From a virus: DNA of 36,365 nucleotides. The notes under the pieces were generated by a model. The model was given only the letters and a program-made list of their open reading frames with translations. It did no database searches and had not been told where the DNA came from. A program made the position numbers and the translations under genes. Position 1 is the stretch's first letter, and the number at the start of each line of letters is the position of its first letter. The stretch is from IMG/VR virus record IMGVR_UViG_3300042312_000111, positions 1-36,365 of that record. One strand, written 5' to 3'. Shown here in pieces: positions 22,643 to 28,566 of this stretch.

Positions 22643-23049
22643 AAGAGTACAATGCTCAAATGATGGAGATTAAAGCCTTTTGTGATGAGCTAAATACTTG
22701 GATTTCGGTTGCACCAAGTGCTGAACACCTTGAGGAATGTGACCAGTACCTGCGTCAGTTATCCGCTTACTATTCTCGTTACACTGTTATCTCTGGCATG
22801 AATGAAAGTATATATAGCCAGCTACTAATGATGTGCATCCGCGACATGGCAGAGGAGGAGTATAAAAGAATAAAACACTCCTCTACTTTGACAGATTACT
22901 ATGTCAAGGGAAAATATCCCAAGGCCACTGCCATCTTTGAGCAATGTAGAGCGGTAAAGCAGTTGTTACTCATAACCAGTGATAATTACCGAACTTTATT
23001 GAGTTCGTTTCGTCAAGAAAGAATATTAGTAGGTCACATGACTACTTAA
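22639..23049 (+). CDS. Hypothetical protein coupled to the nuclease, 136 residues
   Basis: A helical protein using a GTG start that overlaps the nuclease stop (GTGA). Segments include MMEIKAFCDELNTWISVAPS, then YLRQLSAYYSRYTVISGMNE and EQCRAVKQLLLITSDNYRTL. No catalytic motif. The coupling and the frequent pairing of small helical genes with phage PD-(D/E)XK nucleases suggest a nuclease partner or single-strand annealing accessory, by inference. Alternative starts at Met 8 or 9 are possible. Confidence 0.6.
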   Translation: MKEYNAQMMEIKAFCDELNTWISVAPSAEHLEECDQYLRQLSAYYSRYTVISGMNESIYSQLLMMCIRDMAEEEYKRIKHSSTLTDYYVKGKYPKATAIFEQCRAVKQLLLITSDNYRTLLSSFRQERILVGHMTT

Positions 23050-23059
23050 AAATATTTGC

Positions 23060-23167
23060 AGACCTCGGGTTTAGGTGATTGTTATTTTCCCTTTGATTAA
23101 ACATTTCTTTACACCTAAATGCGTCAGAGGATGAATTGGCAGCCTGGAAATAGACAGGCATTTTTTT
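23060..23167 (+). ncRNA. Candidate small RNA with long-range helix and terminator
   Basis: The interval after the gene ending at 23049 has no open frame of note. CCTC (23063-23066) and GAGG (23127-23130) flank TTTAGGTG (23070-23077) and CACCTAAA (23112-23119), giving a nested two-part stem over a pyrimidine-rich loop, followed by the terminator hairpin at 23142-23159. An imperfect -7 element (AATATTTG, 23051-23058) precedes it. The layout, promoter then long helix then terminator, mirrors the locus at 18308-18401. Confidence 0.45.
23142..23167 (+). terminator. Intrinsic terminator
   Basis: GCCTG (23142-23146) and CAGGC (23155-23159) form a short 5-bp GC-rich stem with an 8-base loop, then seven T residues after one A. 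Weaker than the other terminators but well placed at the end of the candidate RNA and before the leader repeat at 23170. Confidence 0.65.
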
Positions 23168-23169
23168 AA

Positions 23170-23201
23170 CATATCGTTGAAACCAACAAAATTATAAAAT
23201 G
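23170..23201 (+). repeat. Leader repeat, copy 1
   Basis: CATATCGTTGA followed by an A-rich stretch and ATG matches 23524-23555 at 28 of 32 positions without gaps. In both copies the repeat ends in a start codon. See the second copy for interpretation. Confidence 0.7.
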
Positions 23202-23330
23202 AAAAATTTAAAATCAAAAGAATCTAAGGTTGGTACTTTGTCAACTTGTAAATGTAATTATATTTTGACAACGGAACAAGGACATAGAGTGATTAAATGT
23301 TTAAAATGTGGTGATGTAAAACCTATTTAA
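23199..23330 (+). CDS. Short zinc-ribbon-like protein, 43 residues
   Basis: MKNLKSKESKVGTLSTCKCN begins a small protein with a CKC pair (residues 17-19) and, after a short beta hairpin, a CLKCGD pair (residues 34-39). The CxC...CxxC arrangement with ILTTEQGHRVIK between is that of a zinc ribbon. The ATG sits at the end of leader repeat copy 1. Stop at 23328-23330, just before the tRNA-like element. Probably a small nucleic-acid- or protein-binding adaptor; function unknown. Confidence 0.65.
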   Translation: MKNLKSKESKVGTLSTCKCNYILTTEQGHRVIKCLKCGDVKPI

Positions 23331-23336
23331 TAAAAT

Positions 23337-23443
23337 AGTCAGGTGGCGGAATTGGTATAGCTATAATGTAGAACGTAAGCACACGACATGAGTATTCTAC
23401 ATTAGAAAGTCGCGTCGTACAGGTTCGAATCCTGTCCTTGCAC
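23337..23443 (+). ncRNA. tRNA-like RNA with enlarged anticodon domain
   Basis: GGTGGCGGAATTGGTA (23342-23357) is the D-loop/A-box of class II (leucine-type) tRNAs, and ACAGGTTCGAATCCTGT (23419-23435) is a perfect T-arm. Between them TAATGTAGAA (23364-23373) pairs with TTCTACATTA (23395-23404) as a 10-bp stem with a 21-base loop instead of a 5-bp stem and 7-base anticodon loop. ACGAC in that loop (23383-23387) can pair with GTCGT (23414-23418) before the T-arm, a pseudoknot. The acceptor ends (AGTCAGG and CCTTGCA) pair at only five of seven positions and the D-stem is two or three pairs. No CCA is encoded. It is unlikely to decode a codon normally; it may be a tRNA mimic or a decayed tRNA. Confidence 0.6.
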
Positions 23444-23523
23444 AATTAAGATAGAAATATGAGAATCCTAAATTGTACAAAAAATATCCATATTGACAGC
23501 GCGGAAAGACGGCAATTATAAAT

Positions 23524-23555
23524 CATATCGTTGACATAAACAAAATGATAAAATG
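23524..23555 (+). repeat. Leader repeat, copy 2
   Basis: CATATCGTTGACATAAACAA and the following bases to the thyX ATG match 23170-23201 at 28 of 32 positions. Two unrelated genes with almost identical 30-base leaders imply a shared control element: a translation-enhancing leader, or a binding site for a protein or small RNA. The 80 bases before it (23444-23523) hold no convincing gene. Confidence 0.7.
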
Positions 23556-24194
23556 GAAATAGAACTATTAGAAATATTTGGAAATGATGAAATGGTAGTC
23601 AATGCGGCCAGGGTAAGCTATGGCAAGGACGCAAGCAATTACACCAGTGGCAAAAACAAAAGCCTAATAAATTACCTTGCCTCACACGGTCACACTTCGC
23701 CCTTTCGCCATCCACAATTACAGTACCGGATAACTTGCCCTATCTACGTTGAGCGGCAGTTGTTCAAGCACCAGGTTGGATTAACGGCAAATAGTATTTC
23801 TGGCAGATATGTTGATTTTTCCGATACATACACTAAGGTAAATGTATGGAGGAAACAAAGCAAATCAAGTAAGCAAGGCAGCGATGGTATGTTGTTTACC
23901 GATGTGGCAGAGAAGGCAAAGTTTATAGAAGACCAAATGATTGACCATGCTAAAAGAGCGTATCACACCTTAATAGAACTTGGCGTATCAAAAGAACAAG
24001 CGCGTACTATCCTACCGTTAAATTTAAATACTACCTTTATCTGGACTGGATCGCTCTACGCGTACATAAATATGTTTAAGCTACGCATTGACGCAAATGC
24101 CCAAGCAGAAACAAGATATATAGCCATGGAGATGCTGCATGAGTTAAAACTTACAAATAAATTTATATTATCTTTAGAAGCATTTCACCTATGA
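23553..24194 (+). CDS. thyX: Flavin-dependent thymidylate synthase, variant motif
   Basis: A 213-residue ThyX-like protein that would methylate dUMP to dTMP using FADH2. HGHTSPFRHPQLQYRI (about 45-60), ERQLFKHQ (about 67-74), EQARTILPLNLNTTF (about 148-162, with the active Arg151) and RIDANAQAETRYIAMEM (about 178-194) match the family. The signature region, normally RHRxxSxNExSxRY, reads KHQVGLTANSISGRY (72-86): one residue longer, and the usual Glu is absent. This variant is reminiscent of other aquatic-phage ThyX. The start is fixed by leader repeat copy 2. It overlaps the next gene by 4 bases. Confidence 0.85.
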   Translation: MEIELLEIFGNDEMVVNAARVSYGKDASNYTSGKNKSLINYLASHGHTSPFRHPQLQYRITCPIYVERQLFKHQVGLTANSISGRYVDFSDTYTKVNVWRKQSKSSKQGSDGMLFTDVAEKAKFIEDQMIDHAKRAYHTLIELGVSKEQARTILPLNLNTTFIWTGSLYAYINMFKLRIDANAQAETRYIAMEMLHELKLTNKFILSLEAFHL

Positions 24195-24496
24195 AAGAAG
24201 CAATTCGACACAATGAAAACAAACTACGCTACGACCTTTGCCCAGCCATTGCCCAACGGGAATATGCCAAAGTATGGACACAAGGACTTGAAAAATATCC
24301 TGCTGGTAATTGGGAGAAAGGCTTTCCCTTCTCTGTTGTGATTGCCTCCGCTATGCGTCACCTGGAAGCAATGCGACTTGGTGAAATGATTGACAATGAA
24401 AGTGGATTACTGCACTCCGCACACTTAATGTGCAATGCTGCAATGTTGACAGAGTTTTATTTTACACATCCAGAATTAAATAATTTAAAAAAATGA
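24191..24496 (+). CDS. MazG-like dNTP pyrophosphohydrolase (dATP/dGTP diphosphohydrolase N-terminal family)
   Basis: A 101-residue protein. NKLRYDLCPAIAQREYAKVW, then GLEKYPAGNWEKG (about 33-45), SAMRHLEAMRLGEMIDNESG (about 53-72) and LLHSAHLMCNAAMLTEF follow the pattern 'K.r.dl.P......a.v...Ga.KY...NW..G......a..RHl.a...GE..D.eSG..H..h'. The Glu/Asp/His set is the metal site. This group hydrolyses a dNTP to dNMP and pyrophosphate in related phages. Four-base overlaps with thyX and the next gene place it in a nucleotide-metabolism cassette. Substrate not determinable. Confidence 0.75.
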   Translation: MKEAIRHNENKLRYDLCPAIAQREYAKVWTQGLEKYPAGNWEKGFPFSVVIASAMRHLEAMRLGEMIDNESGLLHSAHLMCNAAMLTEFYFTHPELNNLKK

Positions 24497-24723
24497 GCAA
24501 ACTAACCGCTGTTGAAATTTTAGAATTAAAATTACTTGGAATTGTTTCTTTTGATTCAGAAGTCCTTAGAAATAAATATAAAGAGCAGTTTAAAATTGCC
24601 AAAGAAGTCGAAATGCAACAAATAATGGATGCTGTTAATTTTGGAAATGCATTTAATGGATGGGCGTTAAAACATGAATTTAAAAAATATTACAACGAAA
24701 CTTACAAAAAAGAAGACAAATGA
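24493..24723 (+). CDS. Small conserved phage protein, 76 residues
   Basis: MSKLTAVEILELKLLGIVSF, then KIAKEVEMQQIMDAVNFGNA and EFKKYYNETYKKEDK. The 'E..qi..A...g......a..yYnetY' pattern is common in short uncharacterised phage proteins beside nucleotide-metabolism genes. Lies between the MazG-like and DCD-like genes with 4-base overlaps on both sides. Function unknown. Confidence 0.65.
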   Translation: MSKLTAVEILELKLLGIVSFDSEVLRNKYKEQFKIAKEVEMQQIMDAVNFGNAFNGWALKHEFKKYYNETYKKEDK

Positions 24724-25253
24724 TTTTAACAGACAAGACCATCTTTGATGAAATAGCAGCTGGCAACATTGTCATTGAGCCTTTAATAGAAGCAAACATT
24801 GGTACAAATAGTGTTGACTTAACACTAAGCAATACTTTGCTAATGTACACTGACAATATTCTTGACACCAGGAAGAAGAATGCTTATGCTCCTTTTATTA
24901 TTCCAGAAGAAGGAATTATTTTAAGACCAAATGTTTTATACCTTGCCTCAACTGTCGAATATACCGAAACCTTGCGCCATGTTCCAATTATACAAGGTAA
25001 ATCAAGCCTTGGAAGATTAGGATTATTTGTCCATGTAACGGCAGGCTTTGGAGATGTTAATTTCAAAGGGCACTGGACACTGGAGCTTGTGGCAGTGCAG
25101 CCAATTAGAATATATCCTTACATGAAGATTGCCCAAATTTGCTACCATGATATTTCGGAAATGCCATACACAGACTATGCCAGTAAGGCAGATGCAAAGT
25201 ATAAAGACCAGGGCAAAGATCCTGTCGCAAGTAAAAACTATTTAAACAGATAA
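24720..25253 (+). CDS. dcd: dCTP deaminase-like enzyme (possibly bifunctional DCD/DUT)
   Basis: A 177-residue member of the dCTP deaminase/dUTPase family. The N-terminal LTDKTIFDEIAAGNIVIEPL is typical of DCD. The core reads GKSSLGRLGLFVHVTAGFGD (93-112), then FKGHWTLEL with the probable catalytic Glu122, and ends YASKADAKYKDQGKDPVASK. TAG rather than TAH at positions 107-109 resembles bifunctional archaeal-type enzymes that take dCTP directly to dUMP. Product dUMP would feed ThyX. The GKS in place of GRS deserves note. Overlaps the upstream gene by 4 bases. Confidence 0.85.
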   Translation: MILTDKTIFDEIAAGNIVIEPLIEANIGTNSVDLTLSNTLLMYTDNILDTRKKNAYAPFIIPEEGIILRPNVLYLASTVEYTETLRHVPIIQGKSSLGRLGLFVHVTAGFGDVNFKGHWTLELVAVQPIRIYPYMKIAQICYHDISEMPYTDYASKADAKYKDQGKDPVASKNYLNR

Positions 25254-25255
25254 CC

Positions 25256-25384
25256 ATGCTAACAGAACAAGAAAAACAGAAATTAGGCAAAGACATTGCA
25301 GTTATTATTGTAGCCATTGGAGGTATTTTAACTTTATCTTATGCCATTTATTTTATTGTTGACACTTTAAAAAAATGGTACTAA
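25256..25384 (+). CDS. Single-pass membrane mini-protein, 42 residues
   Basis: MLTEQEKQKLGKDIAVIIVA opens a protein whose residues about 14-37 (IAVIIVAIGGILTLSYAIYF plus IVD) form one transmembrane helix, followed by LKKWY, suggesting the N-terminus is outside or the tail basic-inside. It starts 2 bases after the DCD stop and its TAA overlaps the next ATG (TAATG). The tight spacing supports expression. No family recognised. Confidence 0.6.
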   Translation: MLTEQEKQKLGKDIAVIIVAIGGILTLSYAIYFIVDTLKKWY

Positions 25385-25575
25385 TGGAGGTTATAACAAA
25401 ACGCTTTATAATAAAGTACAAAGAAGGTATCGTTAGTGTAGCTGCTAATGATGTAGCGGAGGCAATAGAAAGATTTAAAGAACTACGCATCGAAACAAGT
25501 GCAAAAGAGTTAACTATTGTGCCAGCAGATGAAATGTTTAAGCGCAGAGAAGAACTTTTTAAAGATAGTGATTAG
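25384..25575 (+). CDS. Small hypothetical protein, 63 residues
   Basis: MEVITKRFIIKYKEGIVSVA, then DVAEAIERFKELRIETSAKE and a charged end. Strand-helix-strand pattern of a small alpha/beta protein. I place the start at 25384, where TAATG couples it to the membrane mini-protein; an in-frame ATG at 25375 would add three residues. Followed by a strong terminator. Function unknown. Confidence 0.6.
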   Translation: MEVITKRFIIKYKEGIVSVAANDVAEAIERFKELRIETSAKELTIVPADEMFKRREELFKDSD

Positions 25576-25585
25576 TGGTTTTTAT

Positions 25586-25618
25586 AGTGGGAAGTATTTT
25601 ATTTCCCACTTTTTTTTT
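25586..25618 (+). terminator. Intrinsic terminator
   Basis: AGTGGGAA (25586-25593) and TTCCCACT (25603-25610) form an 8-bp stem with a 9-base loop followed by nine T residues. It separates the nucleotide-metabolism unit from the membrane-protein unit. Confidence 0.85.
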
Positions 25619-25637
25619 ATTTTATTATAATATATAA

Positions 25638-25655
25638 ATATACTTTGTATATTTG
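25638..25655 (+). promoter_or_regulatory. Internal early promoter B (repeated 17-base element)
   Basis: ATATACTTTGTATATTT recurs exactly from 20719-20735; here the last eight bases read TATATTTG (25648-25655), a full TAnnTTTG match. It lies 30 bases before the membrane-protein ATG at 25685 and 20 bases after a terminator. Confidence 0.7.
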
Positions 25656-25684
25656 CTATCATTAATTATTAAAACATCACAAAC

Positions 25685-26584
25685 ATGAAAAAGAATTTTA
25701 ACAATCAGAACTTTGAATGGCTATTCCAGGACATTACTTCCTCAATGCCTAAGATTATTTTTACAGGTATAATTCTAACATACCTTATTACCGCAGCTCT
25801 TAACGTGTACTTCCTTCCACTTCCCCTGCTGCTTTCCATCCCTGCCTCTCTTATGCTCCAGTTTGGCAGGTTTGCTGTTGTGTTTATTGATTTCCTTAAC
25901 CCATCCGACAAGCGCAGTAAATATCCTCCGCGTGTTGCTGCCATTGCTACGGTGATAGCTTTGCTTGAGTTATGGTTTAGTATTCAAGGGCAAACAACTG
26001 GCGCAGAGTTTTGGGCTATGTTTTTCTTCATTGGTGCTATTATTTGCTTTGGCTATGTTCTTGAAATACAGTTTATCGAAAAAGGCATAGAGGCATACGG
26101 AATAGGTGTGAAAGAGCCAAGGACAAGAAGGAGAGTAGTAAGGGAGGTAACTAAAACAAACATTAGCAGCACGCAGCCGATTAAGTTTACAATGGCTGTT
26201 TGTTTTATGTTAACAGTTGCCTATTTACCTGCACAGAATAATCATTTCTTTGCCTATAATACTATGAGCCTTGAAAAGATAGATAAGGGCTTATTAGAAA
26301 GAAGGTATTACAGTGAGGCTAATGAATCCTACACTATTGATACTATCACCTATGATTTACTATCTGGCATTAATTTGTGGGATGGTTATTCAAGAACTAC
26401 TTACGACAATACCATGTTCATGACCTACGGCACACAAAACTTTGAATACTTTCCATTAGCAGGTGTATGGAAGTATAAAAATAAATACTATGACTATATA
26501 GGATTACTCAAATTTGTAAGCAAATATTTTAAACGTAACTTTCTAAATAAAAAAATAACTTATGGCAAAATTCGTCGGCATTGA
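25685..26584 (+). CDS. Multi-pass membrane protein, 299 residues
   Basis: Hydrophobic segments at about 23-41, 45-69, 83-100, 107-126 and 165-182 indicate four or five transmembrane helices. A basic cytoplasmic loop (VKEPRTRRRVVREVTKTN) precedes the last one, and the C-terminal 110 residues are soluble, tyrosine-rich (ERRYYSEANESYTIDTITYD) and probably periplasmic. No family recognised. It alone is flanked by a terminator and its own consensus promoter, suggesting independent strong expression. Host-envelope remodelling or superinfection exclusion is a hypothesis. Confidence 0.7.
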   Translation: MKKNFNNQNFEWLFQDITSSMPKIIFTGIILTYLITAALNVYFLPLPLLLSIPASLMLQFGRFAVVFIDFLNPSDKRSKYPPRVAAIATVIALLELWFSIQGQTTGAEFWAMFFFIGAIICFGYVLEIQFIEKGIEAYGIGVKEPRTRRRVVREVTKTNISSTQPIKFTMAVCFMLTVAYLPAQNNHFFAYNTMSLEKIDKGLLERRYYSEANESYTIDTITYDLLSGINLWDGYSRTTYDNTMFMTYGTQNFEYFPLAGVWKYKNKYYDYIGLLKFVSKYFKRNFLNKKITYGKIRRH

Positions 26585-27020
26585 CCCATCTATGAGGATT
26601 AACGGATTTGCCGTTTGTATTATTGATGAAAATAAAGTTTATTTTGGAAAGTACAAGAAACTTGCTGACTGGGCAAAAGACGCATTGACATGGGCAACAG
26701 ACATAAAAGTAATGGTTGAAGATTCATCTTTACAAAATATTACCTTTAGAAAATATGTCGATGGAAAGGCCCGGACAAAGATCAGCCGAAATGTCGGCAT
26801 GAACCAAGGAGCCAGTAGATTTACTATTGATTGGTTGGAATTGTATGGACATACTGTAAAAGGAATATCACCACAGGACAAAGGCAGTAAATGGACATTG
26901 GATTATGCCATGTCCGTAATTAAAGGAATGAAACTCGAAGTAACAGGAAACAAAAAATTATCACAAGATGAAATTGACGCTTTCCAATTAGCGTTAATAT
27001 CAAAAGCATATTTCAAATGA
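26562..27020 (+). CDS. RuvC-like Holliday junction resolvase/RNase H-fold nuclease
   Basis: A 152-residue protein with the RuvC-type RNase H fold: FVGIDPSMRINGFAVCII with Asp8, VMVEDSSLQNITF with Glu53, and SQDEIDAFQLALI with Asp136/Asp139 near the C-terminus. The central GMNQGASRFTIDWLELYGH helix is typical of phage RuvC-like enzymes. It would resolve branched DNA before packaging. The start overlaps the end of the membrane-protein gene by 23 bases. The next gene overlaps by ATGA. Confidence 0.8.
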   Translation: MAKFVGIDPSMRINGFAVCIIDENKVYFGKYKKLADWAKDALTWATDIKVMVEDSSLQNITFRKYVDGKARTKISRNVGMNQGASRFTIDWLELYGHTVKGISPQDKGSKWTLDYAMSVIKGMKLEVTGNKKLSQDEIDAFQLALISKAYFK

Positions 27021-27193
27021 TACAGGAAAAAGTTATAAGAAAACGTCTTAACAATCTTGAAAAGATTTATATAGCTGAATCGCTAAAAGATAAAAATAGG
27101 CAAGATAAATGGTTTATGGGCATTATTGAACATCGCATGAAACAAGAGAAAACTAAACTATCACTTTTAAAAATAGGTACACATGGCTGTTAA
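27017..27193 (+). CDS. Short basic hypothetical protein, 58 residues
   Basis: MIQEKVIRKRLNNLEKIYIA, helical and strongly basic, with KDKNRQDKWFMGIIEHRMKQ in the middle. Its ATG overlaps the resolvase stop as ATGA and its end overlaps the following gene by 11 bases, so it fits exactly into a gap in the coupled run. No family recognised. Confidence 0.55.
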   Translation: MIQEKVIRKRLNNLEKIYIAESLKDKNRQDKWFMGIIEHRMKQEKTKLSLLKIGTHGC

Positions 27194-27476
27194 AACGTAT
27201 GGACTGGATAAAAAGCAAATAGCACTTTGTGATGCTATGATAGCAAAGTATCCAAAAGGAATAAGGACAAATAATGTGGTATCCTCCGCATCAACACTTG
27301 TATCTTTTTACAATTCCAAAGATGAAAGAAACAAACAATTTTACGAGTATATGAATCCAGAAAGAATGGTATCTTTGCTTTGGCAAGTAGTTAAAATAAA
27401 CAACGAGAAAGAGGATGTCAAAGAAGCTGCGGTTAGAATGTTAAATAAGTTATTGCAGGATATAGTTGTTAATTAG
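27183..27476 (+). CDS. Hypothetical protein, 97 residues
   Basis: MAVKTYGLDKKQIALCDAMI, then KYPKGIRTNNVVSSASTLVS and ERMVSLLWQVVKINNEKEDV with a helical end. Last gene of the rightward unit, directly before the convergent terminator. No motif or family recognised. Confidence 0.6.
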   Translation: MAVKTYGLDKKQIALCDAMIAKYPKGIRTNNVVSSASTLVSFYNSKDERNKQFYEYMNPERMVSLLWQVVKINNEKEDVKEAAVRMLNKLLQDIVVN

Positions 27477-27503
27477 TGTTTGTTGATGTTTAAGGTGTCT
27501 AAG

Positions 27504-27533
27504 AGGCGCAAGAGAGATACTTGCGCCTTTTTT
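27504..27533 (+). terminator. Convergent-junction terminator of the rightward operon
   Basis: AGGCGCAAG (27504-27512) and CTTGCGCCT (27520-27528) form a perfect 9-bp stem with a 7-base loop, followed by six T residues to 27533. It lies between the convergent gene ends at 27476 and 27532. On the minus strand no T tract follows, so leftward termination must depend on the hairpin alone or on Rho. Confidence 0.9.
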
Positions 27534-28191
27534 ATTCCCACACTACACCTTGCTGCACTGCGTAGTCTAAGATGCCCTTTGCGTGCGCTTTAGCAATACT
27601 CTGTTGCCAATTAACATCTATCATTAATCCAGCATCAGAATAATTAGTAAAGAATCCATTTTCCGACAATACAGCAGGCATAGATACACCGGTAAGCATT
27701 TGAAACCTTGCCTCTTTGTCTAAGTCATTGTCTGTATAATCTGCCCTATGCACCCAGCCTGGTGTACTACTCTTTACCTGCTCACCAATACACGTTGCAA
27801 GAAGATCCGACTTTGTTTGTCCTGGCGATGTAAATATCTCCCAACCTCTGGCAGTAGGTGAGGCAGCATTGCCGTGAATAGAAACAAGGATAGAGTGTTG
27901 AGCTGCTTTTGCGTAAGAATTGGCAAGTTGGCAGCGTTTATTTAATGTTGTGTCATTGATAGGCTCGTATATCTTTTTCACTTGGAAGCCATAGTCAAGG
28001 AGGTACTGCTCTAAATAATTAGCTAAAGAGCGATTAAATACTCCTTCGAAAAACCACCCATAAGAATGAAACTTGCCTGTACGATGTTGGCAGCACTTGG
28101 AAGGATAGGTAACGTATTTCTCTGGGCCCGTTCCATTCCTCATGCCACCGTGCCCAGCATCAAGGCATATTAAAAATTCATTTGCTTTCAT
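27532..28191 (-). CDS. N-acetylmuramoyl-L-alanine amidase endolysin
   Basis: A 219-residue Amidase_3 enzyme. Zinc ligands are His14 (LDAGHGG), Glu49 (FFEGVFN) and His106 (SIHGNA); catalytic Glu177 is in VLSENGFF. It cleaves the amide bond between muramic acid and the stem peptide. No signal peptide or added wall-binding domain, so release depends on the nearby holin. Last gene of the leftward operon. A stem-loop lies upstream at 28206-28233. Confidence 0.95.
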   Translation of the reverse strand: MKANEFLICLDAGHGGMRNGTGPEKYVTYPSKCCQHRTGKFHSYGWFFEGVFNRSLANYLEQYLLDYGFQVKKIYEPINDTTLNKRCQLANSYAKAAQHSILVSIHGNAASPTARGWEIFTSPGQTKSDLLATCIGEQVKSSTPGWVHRADYTDNDLDKEARFQMLTGVSMPAVLSENGFFTNYSDAGLMIDVNWQQSIAKAHAKGILDYAVQQGVVWE

Positions 28192-28205
28192 GTTTTATAT
28201 TTTTA

Positions 28206-28233
28206 AGGGGAGAAGAAATTAATCAACTCCCCT
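28206..28233 (-). promoter_or_regulatory. Stem-loop upstream of the amidase gene
   Basis: AGGGGAG (28206-28212) and CTCCCCT (28227-28233) form a 7-bp GC-rich stem with a 14-base loop, 15 bases before the amidase start codon on the minus strand. An A/U-rich stretch without a clean U tract follows. It could be a processing or stabilising hairpin or limit early endolysin expression. Confidence 0.5.
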
Positions 28234-28261
28234 CGGCACTAAGGTAGCGAATCGTCTGCGC

Positions 28262-28555
28262 CTATAATTTAAACCCGATGAGCGAAAAAGCTGCTGAGAT
28301 AATAGAAAATTTAGGAGGCAAACTCACTGAAATCTCCTTTCCTGCACATTCTCGAGATGTTTCCTTGATTTTATCCCAAATTATCTGAGCAAGTTTAATG
28401 TACTCTCTCCATGTAAATTTAACCTTGTTGCCTTCCATAAAAACGTTTACCTCTCCTGCAAGTTCAGCTACGTTCATTGAATAACAAGCAATGTCACCTA
28501 TAGGACTCTTGATTGTGTCTGCGCTTTTTAAAACCTCTTTTAAATTAGTCTGCAT
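28262..28555 (-). CDS. Hypothetical protein of the lysis cassette, 97 residues
   Basis: MQTNLKEVLKSADTIKSPIG, then NVAELAGEVNVFMEGNKVKF and WREYIKLAQIIWDKIKETSR. The C-terminus (FSIISAAFSLIGFKL) is mildly hydrophobic but probably too short and interrupted to span a membrane. Located between holin and amidase. May be an accessory lysis or spanin-like protein, but no motif supports that. Confidence 0.55.
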   Translation of the reverse strand: MQTNLKEVLKSADTIKSPIGDIACYSMNVAELAGEVNVFMEGNKVKFTWREYIKLAQIIWDKIKETSRECAGKEISVSLPPKFSIISAAFSLIGFKL

Positions 28556-28566
28556 ATTATTTGTTT

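Noticed and set aside
23337-23443. tmRNA
   Set aside because: No tag-peptide frame, no tmRNA-type D region, and the length of about 107 bases is far too short.
23459-23521. 20-residue open frame between the tRNA-like element and thyX
   Set aside because: No leader, no coupling and no recognisable motif; such short frames are common by chance.
24191-24496. Diaminopurine (Z) genome, suggested by the MazG-like protein
   Set aside because: No PurZ-like adenylosuccinate synthetase or DatZ-like enzyme is present in this complete genome, and the MazG-like family also acts in ordinary nucleotide pools.
15136-27476. Lysogeny module (integrase, CI-like repressor, attachment site)
   Set aside because: No recombinase of tyrosine or serine type and no CI-like protein was found on either strand; the small RHH-like protein alone does not imply lysogeny.
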